The notes below the pieces were generated by a model. The model saw only the letters and a list, made by a program, of their open reading frames with translations. It searched no databases and was not told where the DNA came from. The position numbers and the translations under genes were made by a program. From the NCBI GenBank assembly GCA_944320745.1, contig CALUIN010000005.1, positions 1-64,000 on the forward strand: a stretch of 64,000 nucleotides of DNA, given 5' to 3'. This stretch comes from an uncultured Alloprevotella sp. (GTDB taxonomy: Bacteria > Bacteroidota > Bacteroidia > Bacteroidales > Bacteroidaceae). Below, one piece after another: positions 18,701 to 29,090 of the stretch (positions are counted from its first letter, which is position 1; the number at the start of each line of letters is the position of its first letter).

Positions 18701-19446
18701 GCGCCGCCATCATCCGCGAGAAGGGCACCAACGGCGAGCGCGAAATGGCCTACGCCCTCTACCTCGCCGGATTCGACGTGAAGGACGTCATGATGACCGA
18801 CCTCGTCACCGGCCGCGAAACGCTGGACGACGTCCAGATGATCGTATTCTGCGGCGGATTCTCCAACAGCGACGTGCTCGGTTCGGCCAAAGGCTGGGCC
18901 GGCGCCTTCCTCTATAATCCGAAGGCCAAGGCCGCGCTCGACCGCTTCTACGCCCGTGAGGACACGCTCTCGCTCGGCGTATGCAACGGCTGCCAGCTCA
19001 TGGTCGAGCTCAACCTCGTCAACCCCGCGCACAGCCGCCGTGCCCGCATGCTCCACAACGACAGTCACAAGTTCGAAAGCGCCTACCTCGGCGTCACCGT
19101 CCCGACCAACCGCAGCGTCATGTTCGGCAGTCTCAGCGGCGACCGCCTCGGCATCTGGGTGGCCCACGGCGAGGGAAAATTCTCCCTGCCCCTGCCCGAG
19201 GACGACTACAACATAGTGCTGAAATACACATACGAGACCTATCCCGGCAACCCCAACGGCTCCGACTACGCCGTGGCCGGCATCTGCTCGCCGGACGGGC
19301 GTCACCTCGCCATGATGCCGCACCTGGAGCGCGCTTTCTTCCCCTGGCAGAACGCCTGCTACCCCGCCGGCCGCAGAGCCGACGACGTGACGCCTTGGAT
19401 GGAAGCCTTCGTCAACGCCCGCCGCTGGGCCGAGGCACACCGTTAA
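15748..19446 (+). CDS. purL: Phosphoribosylformylglycinamidine synthase (single-chain)
   Basis: A 1232-residue enzyme of purine synthesis converting FGAR, glutamine and ATP to FGAM. I chose ATG 15748 because it follows the promoter and starts MIIFFRTPEQSVIA; an earlier ATG at 15667 lies upstream of the promoter boxes. The synthetase part shows EHCRHKIFGGSF near residue 170, LKAETHNFPTTVEPFNGAST near 250 and HDHGSAGHVNCLSELVEDCG near 450. The C-terminal glutaminase shows FCGGFSNSDVLGSAKGW, the nucleophile in LGVCNGCQ (Cys near 1079) and the PHLER triad end. It is a fused PurSLQ-type protein, as in other Bacteroidales and Proteobacteria. Confidence 0.98.
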   Translation: MIIFFRTPEQSVIATDVNHQPTAEELNKLCWLYGEATALKEERLEGWYAGPRREMITPWSTNAVEITQNMNLDGISRIEEYFPVSGKDADHDPMLQRLYDGLDQRLFTVDIRPEPVRHIQDLEAYNEEEGLALSPAEIEYLHGVERQLGRQLTDSEVFGFAQINSEHCRHKIFGGSFIIDGEERPSSLFALIKKTTQENPHHILSAYKDNVAFTQGPVVEQFAPADHTTSDYFRVKPVESVISLKAETHNFPTTVEPFNGASTGTGGEIRDRMAGGTGSWPLAGTAVYMTAYPRLDGGREWEDVLPVRRWLYQTPEQILIKASNGASDFGNKFGQPLIAGSVLTFEHQENGEKYGYDKVVMLAGGVGYGTKRDCLKGTPQKGDQIVVVGGDNYRIGLGGGSVSSVDTGRYSSGIELNAVQRANPEMQKRAYNLIRSICEEDVNPVVSIHDHGSAGHVNCLSELVEDCGGLVDMTKLPIGDPTLSAKEIIANESQERMGLLIRDEHLDHVRRIAERERAPMYVVGQTTGDAHFAFQQADGTRPFDLDVAQMFGHSPKTVMVDETVERKYEDVAYDAAQLDEYVARVLQLEAVACKDWLTNKVDRSVTGKVARQQTQGELQLPLSDCGVMALDYRGQEGIATALGHAPQAGLADPAAGSVLSVAEALTNIVWASLHEGLDSVSLSANWMWPCRSQKGEDARLYAAVQALSDFCCALRINVPTGKDSLSLSQQYPDGEKIISPGTVIVSAGGRVDNVRRTVSPVLVNQEKSTLYHIDFSDDHLRLGGSAFAQSRGKVGSDVPTVKDPDYFRAAFDAVQALVHRGLLLAGHDVSAGGLITCLLEMCFANTEGGMEISLDKFKETDLVKLLFAENPAVVVQVADKHKAEFKEVLSKAGVAYVKLGRPAGERHILVEKDGATYQFGIDHLRDVWYATSYLLDSKQSLNGRAAERFKNYKEQPLEFHFHPEFTGTFASLGLDPDRRIPSGVRAAIIREKGTNGEREMAYALYLAGFDVKDVMMTDLVTGRETLDDVQMIVFCGGFSNSDVLGSAKGWAGAFLYNPKAKAALDRFYAREDTLSLGVCNGCQLMVELNLVNPAHSRRARMLHNDSHKFESAYLGVTVPTNRSVMFGSLSGDRLGIWVAHGEGKFSLPLPEDDYNIVLKYTYETYPGNPNGSDYAVAGICSPDGRHLAMMPHLERAFFPWQNACYPAGRRADDVTPWMEAFVNARRWAEAHR

Positions 19447-19478
19447 GCCGTACACGCACGGCGCACCCGCTCCGGAAC

Positions 19479-19521
19479 AAAAGCGCGGCGGATTCCCCCG
19501 AAAGGAATCCGCCGCGCTTTT
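19479..19521. terminator. Bidirectional terminator between purL and the GNAT gene
   Basis: AAAAGCGCGGCGGATTCC at 19479-19496 pairs perfectly with GGAATCCGCCGCGCTTTT at 19504-19521 around a 7-base loop. T runs follow the stem on the plus strand and A runs precede it, so it can serve both convergent genes. Confidence 0.9.
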
Positions 19522-19545
19522 TCGTACCCCTACGCGCCGCTGCGC

Positions 19546-20049
19546 TCAACCGCGCTGATAGGCCCACCGCGGCAGGCCGCCGCGCTGATATATTGTCCCG
19601 CAGCGCACGAAGCCGTTCCGCTCCAGCAGGTGCTGCATCACGCGGTTGTCCGCATGCGTGTCGGCGCGCATCACCGCCGCCCGCTCCCCACACCAGTCCA
19701 TCATGCAGCGGAACACCCCGTGGTGCGAGCCGTCCGAAGCCACCCGGTGAATCACCCAATAGGGCGCGTCGCCCGGCCACTGCCCATCCTCGATCACGGC
19801 ATAAGCCTCCTCCGGACCGGGCAGGAAGCAAAACGTGCCCGCCACATGCCCCGACGCGTCCGCAATGACCCACTGCCGGCCCGCCGCCACGTCGGCCTCC
19901 ACCAGTTCCCGGCCCGGGTAACCGTCCGTCCACTGATTCGGATTGCCCGAACGCACCATGAACTCCCGCGCCGCGGCAAAGACGCGCATCAGATCGTCCA
20001 CGTCCGCGGGCCGCGCCGCGCGCACGTGCAAAACTGTATTTCCGTTCAT
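19546..20049 (-). CDS. GNAT family N-acetyltransferase
   Basis: A 167-residue protein from ATG 20049, chosen because the GNAT fold begins just after it with VLHVRAARPADVDDLMRVF; an ATG 18 codons upstream adds a low-quality extension. The core shows VIADASGHVAGTFCFL, and the acetyl-CoA-side end is MRADTHADNRVMQHLLERNG followed by FVRCGTIYQRGGLPRWAYQR. It acetylates an unidentified amine. It stands alone, convergent with purL. Confidence 0.85.
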   Translation of the reverse strand: MNGNTVLHVRAARPADVDDLMRVFAAAREFMVRSGNPNQWTDGYPGRELVEADVAAGRQWVIADASGHVAGTFCFLPGPEEAYAVIEDGQWPGDAPYWVIHRVASDGSHHGVFRCMMDWCGERAAVMRADTHADNRVMQHLLERNGFVRCGTIYQRGGLPRWAYQRG

Positions 20050-20204
20050 CTTCCTCTGAAAAAAGTCTGCGGCAAAGGAAGCAAAAATTCCGCGAACCGG
20101 CAAGACCGCGCCGCCCGCTGCCGCAAAGGCCGCTCGTCCTTTCCGGAAACCTAAATAAAAGCCCGCGGACGGGAAGAAACCTTTTCTCCACCCAGTTTTT
20201 TCCC

Positions 20205-20212
20205 TATTTTTG
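20205..20212 (+). promoter_or_regulatory. -7 promoter box for the Ig-like lipoprotein gene
   Basis: TATTTTTG, an exact TAnnTTTG match, 42 bases before ATG 20255. No clear -33 TTTG. Confidence 0.6.
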
Positions 20213-20254
20213 CCGGAGACAACCCCTATTATTCACCCCATCAACCTCAAACCT

Positions 20255-21016
20255 ATGAAAAAACGCTATTCACTCTGCCTTCTCGCCTTGTTCGCGCTGC
20301 TCTCTGTCGCACTGGCCGGCTGCGGCGACGACGAGGAAAACACCTCCACCACTACCACGTCGGCCATCACCCTGAACATCAAGTTCAACGCCAAAGCCTA
20401 CGACGGCCAGCTTTACTATTGGAACCAAGACCAGCAGATGGTCGTCAACGTCAGCCGCGACCCCGAAGCCTCCGGCCCGGGCACGTCCATCACGCGCGTG
20501 GAATACTACCTCGACGACGCCGGCATCGGCTCGAGCGAAACGTCCCCCTTCGCCCTCGGCTACGCCCTGTCCGACGTGGCCACCGGCCGCCACACGCTGC
20601 GCCTGCGCGTCTTCTGGCAGGACAACGGCACAGCCCGGCAGCCCGTAGAACGCACCTATGCCGTCCAGGTGGACGCCCCGGGCACTCCCGGACCGGACGA
20701 GCCCACAATGAGGACAAACATCCAGACCAACGCGCCGGACCCGGATCAGCCCAACGTATGGCCGCAAGACCAGACCATGGAAGTCACCGTAACGGACGAG
20801 TCCACGCCGCCCATGCCGATCAAGCGCGTGGCGTTCTACTTCGACGGCCAGCTCGTCGGCACGGCGCTTGAGGCTCCCTTCCGCCTGCGCTATCCCCTGG
20901 CCGCCACCTCCACGGGCCAGCACCAGCTCACCCTCCGCTACTACCGCGACTTCAACGGTCAGGAACTGGAGGGAGTCCACACAATCGCGGTCTTCGTGGC
21001 CGAGCCCGCATCCTGA
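20255..21016 (+). CDS. Lipoprotein with two Big_7-like Ig domains
   Basis: A 253-residue protein. ATG 20255 gives a lipoprotein signal ending LLSVALAGC, followed by an acidic GDDEEN stretch that in Bacteroidota favours surface export. Two repeats follow. The first has ITRVEYYLDDAGIGSSETSP and then GRHTLRLRVFW. The second has IKRVAFYFDGQLVGTALEAP and then GQHQLTLRYY. This is the V-x-[FY]-Y-x-D-G...aP...G-x-H-x-L pattern of Big_7-type Ig domains (PF17957). Function is unknown. Two shorter relatives lie at 27999-28463 and 28501-28920. Confidence 0.8.
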   Translation: MKKRYSLCLLALFALLSVALAGCGDDEENTSTTTTSAITLNIKFNAKAYDGQLYYWNQDQQMVVNVSRDPEASGPGTSITRVEYYLDDAGIGSSETSPFALGYALSDVATGRHTLRLRVFWQDNGTARQPVERTYAVQVDAPGTPGPDEPTMRTNIQTNAPDPDQPNVWPQDQTMEVTVTDESTPPMPIKRVAFYFDGQLVGTALEAPFRLRYPLAATSTGQHQLTLRYYRDFNGQELEGVHTIAVFVAEPAS

Positions 21017-21071
21017 CGCCGGCGCCCCGCCCTCTCCCGCCCAGCGGACGGCGCGCCACTGCCCCCTTCCG

Positions 21072-21110
21072 GGCGCCGCGGATCCCCCCCAGACGGGGAC
21101 CCGCGGCGCC
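21072..21110 (+). terminator. Terminator hairpin after the Ig-like lipoprotein gene
   Basis: GGCGCCGCGGATCCCC at 21072-21087 pairs with GGGGACCCGCGGCGCC at 21095-21110 with one mismatch and is followed by TTTCT. Confidence 0.7.
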
Positions 21111-21186
21111 TTTCTCATGCCCGGCCGGAGGAGCCAAACCGCCGCCCCTCCGCCGGCAAGGCGCACACCGCCCATGCGGCGCCACC

Positions 21187-21291
21187 CCTGCCCTCCGCTC
21201 CGCGCCGCGCGCCTAAGGCCAGTTTTTACGCGCCTTAGCCCCGTCGCCACGCGCCCTATTCCCGTCGCCACGGAACTTAGGCACGATACCC
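21187..21291. repeat. 21-bp tandem repeat cluster with conserved leader
   Basis: Units start at 21208, 21229, 21250 and 21271; the best is CGCGCCTTAGCCCCGTCGCC plus A at 21229-21249. Directly upstream, CCTGCCCTCCGCTCCGCGCC at 21187-21206 is identical to a segment at 23611-23630 that precedes another cluster. The 362-base gap 21017-21378 holds this cluster and the terminator at 21072-21110 but no gene. Confidence 0.85.
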
Positions 21292-21378
21292 GCAAGCTGC
21301 AGCGGACAATGCGTACCGCACGCCGCCGGCACGCACCGGCAGGACCATGCGGCTCCAGCCGTCACCGCAGGCAAGCGC

Positions 21379-21600
21379 TCAGAAATCCACCTCAAACAGT
21401 GCGCCCAGCTTCACGCCCAGCGCCTGGCTGATCTTCCACGCACTCCTGGCGGTCAGGTTCGTGCGTCCCGCCTCAATGCGCGAGATGTTCGACTTCTCCA
21501 TGTTGCAACGGGCCGCCAGGTCCTGCTGCGTCATGCCGCGTTCCTCCCTCATTTCCCGGATGTTGCTTCCGATACGGATAAACAGCTGCTGCTCATTCAT
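21379..21600 (-). CDS. XRE family transcriptional regulator
   Basis: A 73-residue protein that is essentially one HTH_3 domain. IRIGSNIREMREERGMTQQD leads into LAARCNMEKSNISRIEAGRT, with the recognition helix near residues 36-46, and LTARSAWKISQALGVKLGAL follows. It is divergent from the YidD-fusion gene. The gap between them holds two copies of an 18-bp near-palindrome, placed as expected for operators. I infer that it controls that promoter and probably its own. Confidence 0.88.
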   Translation of the reverse strand: MNEQQLFIRIGSNIREMREERGMTQQDLAARCNMEKSNISRIEAGRTNLTARSAWKISQALGVKLGALFEVDF

Positions 21601-21612
21601 GCTTTTTTCTTT

Positions 21613-21630
21613 GTTATCATTTGTGGCAAC
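21613..21630. promoter_or_regulatory. Operator-like palindrome, copy 1
   Basis: GTTATCATTTGTGGCAAC. It covers the -33 TTTG (21620-21623) of the rightward promoter and begins 12 bases from the XRE start codon. It agrees with copy 2 at most positions and keeps the outer GTTATCAT and CAAC arms. Confidence 0.6.
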
Positions 21631-21651
21631 AAAGAAAAAGGTTTAACTTTG
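21620..21651 (+). promoter_or_regulatory. Promoter for the YidD-fusion gene
   Basis: TTTG at 21620-21623, 20 bases, then TAACTTTG at 21644-21651: a full consensus promoter. Its -33 box lies inside operator copy 1, and copy 2 lies just past the expected start site (near 21658). Confidence 0.75.
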
Positions 21652-21658
21652 CGGGACA

Positions 21659-21676
21659 GTTATCATATATGACAAC
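21659..21676. promoter_or_regulatory. Operator-like palindrome, copy 2
   Basis: GTTATCATATATGACAAC, an 18-bp palindrome with one mismatched pair, 46 bases (centre to centre) from copy 1 and located at the transcription start region. Binding at both sites would block the promoter between them. Confidence 0.6.
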
Positions 21677-21764
21677 CACGCAGCTACTACGGGCGCGGTC
21701 TCTTCACGGCGCGCCGTGAAGGCCGATTGCCATCAACTCGTTTTGATTCAACGATTTCAGAACT

Positions 21765-22961
21765 ATGAGAATATTGCTGTTCCTTATGTTCCTCCTATGT
21801 CCGGGCATCGGAAACGCACAGGCAGACGGACGGCCGTCCGTCCGGCCGGACCGGCAGACTGGTAAGCCGGATCCCGAAACGACCACTGCGCCGACTACCT
21901 ACATCCGCCTTTACCAGCGCTTCCTCAGTCCCGCCCGCGGCAGCCGCTGCGCCATGTATCCCTCCTGCTCGGCCTATGGGATGGAGGCCTTCCGCCGCAA
22001 ACCGTTCGCCACGGCCATGGTCCTTACGGCCGACCGCATGTTGCGGTGCGGACACGACGGGCGCTACTACGACCTGACCTATGCCTACGGTTATCCCTCG
22101 CTTGTCGACCTGCTGCCGGGCGACACCGTGCCGCGCGGCCTCGTGGCTACGTCCGGCGCCACCCCATGGGCCGAACGCCGGACGCCGCGCACGGCGCGCG
22201 ACAGCGTCACGGATTTCATCCGCTACCTCATCAACCGCCAGAACTATGCATCGGCACTGCTCGAAGTGGAGCGCGTGGCCTACTTCCATCCGGAGCAAAA
22301 CGACTCGGCCCTCTTCCTGCTCCGCCTGCTGTGCTACGACGGACTGGACCGCGAGGAGGACGGTTTCCTCGCCTGTCGCGCCGATAGCGGCCGCACGGCG
22401 GGCCACAGCGACGCTATCCTTCTGCAACTTGCGAAAATGTACCACGAGGTAGGCAACTACGACGAGGCACTACGCACACTATTACAGATCCGCGCCGGAG
22501 TGCCCGAATTGCGACGAAGCGTGGCTCTCCGCGCCACTGCGGCAGCCCTGCGCGCCGGACGCGAGACACTGGCGCGACAATACCTGGGCAGCACGGCAGA
22601 CCTCCTGCCGGCAGACCGCCAGGAAGCCAACACGGCGTTGCTGGATGACCTGCGCCGACGCCGCCCCCGCAGTCCGCTCTTGGCGGGGCTGCTCTCTGTC
22701 GTCCCAGGCGGCGGCTATCTCTACAACCGCCAACCGGCCAGTGCCATAGCAGCCTTTGCCGTCAACGCCTTGTTAGGCTACGCCGTCTATACCAGTCTGG
22801 ATCGGCGCAACTATGGCGTGGCCGGGCTGATGGGCGTCTTTGCCGTCACTTTCTATGCCGGCAACTTTGTCGGCGCCGTGCAGGGCGCGCACCGCTACAA
22901 CAAAGAGCGGCTCCAGAACTGTGCCGACCGCTTCGAGCGCCTCAACGCTATCTATCCCTAA
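21765..22961 (+). CDS. YidD-domain protein fused to a helical repeat region and C-terminal membrane domain
   Basis: A 398-residue protein with a signal-like N-terminus (MRILLFLMFLLCPGIGNAQ). Residues about 43-108 match the YidD family (PF01809): YIRLYQRFLSPARGSRC, YPSCSAYGMEAFRR and LTADRMLRCG. YidD is normally a protein of some 70-110 residues that assists YidC-mediated insertion. Here it is followed by a helical, TPR-like stretch (about 150-290: YLINRQNYASALLEVERVAY and MYHEVGNYDEALRTLLQI). Then come two or three membrane helices (LLAGLLSVVPGGGYLYNRQP, FAVNALLGYAVYTSL). Unlike cytosolic YidD it appears exported. The gene is divergent from and probably controlled by the XRE regulator. Confidence 0.8.
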   Translation: MRILLFLMFLLCPGIGNAQADGRPSVRPDRQTGKPDPETTTAPTTYIRLYQRFLSPARGSRCAMYPSCSAYGMEAFRRKPFATAMVLTADRMLRCGHDGRYYDLTYAYGYPSLVDLLPGDTVPRGLVATSGATPWAERRTPRTARDSVTDFIRYLINRQNYASALLEVERVAYFHPEQNDSALFLLRLLCYDGLDREEDGFLACRADSGRTAGHSDAILLQLAKMYHEVGNYDEALRTLLQIRAGVPELRRSVALRATAAALRAGRETLARQYLGSTADLLPADRQEANTALLDDLRRRRPRSPLLAGLLSVVPGGGYLYNRQPASAIAAFAVNALLGYAVYTSLDRRNYGVAGLMGVFAVTFYAGNFVGAVQGAHRYNKERLQNCADRFERLNAIYP

Positions 22962-23024
22962 ATCCGGAGGGGTCCGGCGCGGGCCCTCTCCAGCCTTTTG
23001 TTTCACTCTTAAAACTTTATCCTT

Positions 23025-23525
23025 ATGCTCAAAAATCTACTTCTACGCCGCTACCGCGGGCTGATGGCCGCGCTGGTCTTGTCCGCCAGTCTGTCCGCCG
23101 AACTTCATGCTGAGGACGTTGTCCTGAAGGCCGGCACACCCGTCCCCATGCAACTGATGACCACTGTGACAGGCAAGGATGCCACCGTAGGCCAGCTGGT
23201 CGACTTCAAAGTCACGCAGGACATCACGGTCGACGGAAAGACCGTCATCCCCGCAAACTCCGTGGCCAAGGCCCAGGTGGTACGCGCGCGCAAGAACGGA
23301 CTGCTGGGCCGGGAGGGCGAGATTCAGCTCTCTGTCAACAGCGTTACGGCCGTAGACGGGACGCAGGTCGTGCTGACCGGCGGAACGCTGGCCGACGAGG
23401 GGCGGAACAAGCTCGTTGTCTCCTGGCTGCTCTGCTTTCTGCTGAAAGGCGGACAAGGCGAACTGACGGCCGGCCTGACATGCAGCCCCATCGTGGCCGG
23501 GAACACCACCATCAGCGTGGACTGA
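23025..23525 (+). CDS. Exported protein of unknown function
   Basis: A 166-residue protein with a signal peptide cleaved near SLSAELHA. The mature part has VLKAGTPVPMQLMTTVTGKD, VGQLVDFKVTQDITVDGKTV and AKAQVVRARKNGLLGREGEI. This pattern (property thresholds, then 'V-D-G-x-x-V-I-P-x-x-S') occurs in several periplasmic or surface proteins of Bacteroidota and Acidobacteria, but I know of no function. A hydrophobic segment (LVVSWLLCFLLKGG) lies near the C-terminus. It starts 63 bases after the YidD-fusion stop and probably shares its transcript. Confidence 0.7.
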   Translation: MLKNLLLRRYRGLMAALVLSASLSAELHAEDVVLKAGTPVPMQLMTTVTGKDATVGQLVDFKVTQDITVDGKTVIPANSVAKAQVVRARKNGLLGREGEIQLSVNSVTAVDGTQVVLTGGTLADEGRNKLVVSWLLCFLLKGGQGELTAGLTCSPIVAGNTTISVD

Positions 23526-23570
23526 GCGGCAGCGCGCCAGCTGGACTCTTGTCCATGAGAAATCTCATGC

Positions 23571-23597
23571 AGTCCGCCCGGCATGTCCGGGCGGACT
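23571..23597 (+). terminator. Terminator after the exported protein gene
   Basis: AGTCCGCCCGG at 23571-23581 pairs perfectly with CCGGGCGGACT at 23587-23597 around CATGT and is followed by a T run: a textbook intrinsic terminator. Confidence 0.9.
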
Positions 23598-23610
23598 TTT
23601 TCGTTATAGG

Positions 23611-23715
23611 CCTGCCCTCCGCTCCGCGCCACACGCCTTAGCCCGGTTCTTACGCGCCTTAGCCCCGTCGCCACGCGCCCTATCCCCGTGAAAACTCGCC
23701 TTAGGACCGCTTCCC
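23611..23715. repeat. 21-bp tandem repeat cluster with conserved leader
   Basis: Leader CCTGCCCTCCGCTCCGCGCC at 23611-23630, identical to 21187-21206, then 21-base units at 23632, 23653, 23674 and 23695 with core CCTTAGCCCCGT. It fills most of the 338-base gap 23526-23863, between the terminator and the GH97 promoter. Confidence 0.85.
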
Positions 23716-23816
23716 GCAGTCCTAAGGACTGCTGACGGAGGAGAAGGAGGCAAACGGCCGGCCGGGGGACTATAAATTTATATGGAGACGACAGCCGCAC
23801 AAAACGGGAAAAAAAT

Positions 23817-23824
23817 TAATTTTG
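23817..23824 (+). promoter_or_regulatory. -7 promoter box for the GH97 gene
   Basis: TAATTTTG matches TAnnTTTG, 39 bases before ATG 23864. No clear -33 TTTG in the A-rich stretch upstream. Confidence 0.6.
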
Positions 23825-23836
23825 CAACGTGACTAA

Positions 23837-27648
<3,812 letters not shown>

Positions 27649-27670
27649 GGACCGTCACCACACGCCTAAG

Positions 27671-27720
27671 GGCTTATCCCCGGGACGACGGGCCGTAGAT
27701 CCGTTGTCCGGGGATAAGCC
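27671..27720 (+). terminator. Long hairpin downstream of the GT39-like gene
   Basis: GGCTTATCCCCGG at 27671-27683 pairs perfectly with CCGGGGATAAGCC at 27708-27720; inside, ACGACGG and CCGTTGT extend the stem with one G-T pair. It begins 22 bases after the stop codon. The left edge overlaps a degenerate copy of the dispersed 21-bp repeat. No T run. Confidence 0.6.
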
Positions 27721-27746
27721 GCGGAGCACGCCGCCGGCCTTCCCCT

Positions 27747-27793
27747 CATCGCATCGCCCCGAAACGAAGATGTCGTTTCGGGGCGATGCGATG
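27747..27793. repeat. Perfect 21-bp inverted repeat (hairpin)
   Basis: The arm at 27747-27767 is the exact reverse complement of 27773-27793 (outer bases CATCGCATCG, inner CGAAACGA), with a 5-base AGATG loop. It follows the hairpin at 27671-27720. The 350-base gap 27649-27998 holds these two structures and a promoter box but no gene. Confidence 0.8.
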
Positions 27794-27880
27794 TTACGAT
27801 TTGTCACTAAGGCGACATGAAATCTCCTGGCATAAACAATATTTAACCTTGACTGGGGAAGGGGTAATTTTTATTAATCG

Positions 27881-27888
27881 TAAATTTG
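27881..27888 (+). promoter_or_regulatory. -7 promoter box for the two small Ig-like genes
   Basis: TAAATTTG matches TAnnTTTG. It would give a leader of about 100 bases before ATG 27999. The surrounding 150 bases are AT-rich. Confidence 0.5.
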
Positions 27889-27998
27889 TGGCAAATAAGT
27901 ATAAACGGAGAACTTATCCGCATCGGTCTGCGGTCACCGGGCCGGTGCTCCTAAAAAAGCATCTCATTCTTTATTATTCACCCCTAAAATACAGCTTT

Positions 27999-28463
27999 AT
28001 GAGAACAAAGAACTTTACGAACTTCCTGGCCCTGCTGGGCATTGTGCTGCTGACGGTGTTTTCCTTCTCGGCGTGCAGTGACGACGACAACGAGACGAAG
28101 ACCTACACGCTGAACTTCAACGTGAATTTCGCGGGCGGCAACCGCTTCGACTTCACCAACGACCAGACGCTCCAGGTGACCCTCGCACTCAACCCGGACA
28201 AATCGTCGGCCGGCATAGTGATTGAGAACGTGGAATACTATATTGACAACGCCTACGTCGGCAGTTCCAGCATGTCGCCCTTCATGATGCGTTACCCGTG
28301 TACCAATCTGAGCATCGGCACCCACGTGCTGCGCGTCAACGTGACCTGGACGGTGGACGGCTACCGCTTCACGTCACAGAAAGAGAATCAGTTCTACGTG
28401 GTGGCTGCCGGACAGGGCGGAACGACGGCCGACGCGAAGGTCACGTTCACCGCGGCGGAATAA
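27999..28463 (+). CDS. Small lipoprotein with one Big_7-like Ig domain
   Basis: A 154-residue protein from ATG 27999, chosen because it gives a lipoprotein signal (LTVFSFSACSDDDNE; Cys near residue 25). The acidic residues after the Cys fit the surface-lipoprotein export signal of Bacteroidota. The mature domain has IENVEYYIDNAYVGSSSMSP and GTHVLRVNVTW, the same Ig-like pattern as the lipoprotein at 20255-21016. Open frame continues upstream, but without a signal sequence. Function unknown. It is followed after 37 bases by a relative. Confidence 0.75.
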   Translation: MRTKNFTNFLALLGIVLLTVFSFSACSDDDNETKTYTLNFNVNFAGGNRFDFTNDQTLQVTLALNPDKSSAGIVIENVEYYIDNAYVGSSSMSPFMMRYPCTNLSIGTHVLRVNVTWTVDGYRFTSQKENQFYVVAAGQGGTTADAKVTFTAAE

Positions 28464-28500
28464 ACAGTGACTCCATTCCGCGGGTATTCACATCAAAAAA

Positions 28501-28920
28501 ATGACGACAATGACAAAGAAAATTCTGACGTTTCTGCTCCTGTTCCTCCCGCTCATGGCGTGGGCAGGAAGCGCGCAGCCCGAGAACGAGGCGGACTATC
28601 ATCTGGACATGGGCTTCAAGACCAACGGCACGAACCCCAAACAAGCCTTCAGCTGGTACGAAGGCGACGTGATCAAGGTCACTGCGGCCAAGAAGGAAGC
28701 CACTTCGTCCAAAGAAGCTGAGGTGTTGTACGTGGAATACTACGTGGACGGCGACCTGATACACAAGGCCACGGAGGCGCCGTTCCAGCTGACCTACGAC
28801 TCGCGCCTCATCAGCACCGGCCGTCACAGGCTGCTGACGAAAGTGTACTGGAAGGCCAAGCGCCACCGCTTCGTCTCAGACTTCAAGTGGAATCTCGACA
28901 TCCTGCCGGCCGCTGACTGA
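28501..28920 (+). CDS. Small exported protein with one Big_7-like Ig domain
   Basis: A 139-residue protein with a signal peptide (LTFLLLFLPLMAWAGSAQP) but no lipobox cysteine. ATG 28501 or 28510 could start it. The mature part has EVLYVEYYVDGDLIHKATEA and then TGRHRLLTKVYWKAKRHRF, matching the Ig-like domain of the preceding lipoprotein. The pair looks like a tandem duplication in which one copy is membrane-anchored and the other soluble. No function is known. Confidence 0.75.
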   Translation: MTTMTKKILTFLLLFLPLMAWAGSAQPENEADYHLDMGFKTNGTNPKQAFSWYEGDVIKVTAAKKEATSSKEAEVLYVEYYVDGDLIHKATEAPFQLTYDSRLISTGRHRLLTKVYWKAKRHRFVSDFKWNLDILPAAD

Positions 28921-28993
28921 GGGGCCCACGGCAGGTCTGCGCACGGCGCGCAGGAACCTGTCCGGAAATTCCGGCAAAAAATCTTGAGAAAAT

Positions 28994-29025
28994 TTTGGAT
29001 TCGGCACAGAAAATTTGTATCTTTG
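28994..29025 (+). promoter_or_regulatory. Promoter for the rimP-nusA-infB run
   Basis: TTTG at 28994-28997, 20 bases, then TATCTTTG at 29018-29025: consensus sequence and spacing. The start site is near 29032, about 60 bases before rimP. The short leader contains GTGAGGGGCTTC and GTTCCTCAC, which could form a small hairpin. Confidence 0.8.
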
Positions 29026-29090
29026 CAACCGGTTAGAGTGAGGGGCTTCAAAAAGTTCCTCACTTATTTTTAGGACACAACGACGCGAGC

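Noticed and set aside
21187..23715. Possible CRISPR array, because of regularly spaced repeats
   Set aside because: The units are contiguous 21-bp tandem copies with short variable parts, not repeats separated by unique 30-bp spacers, and no cas genes are present.
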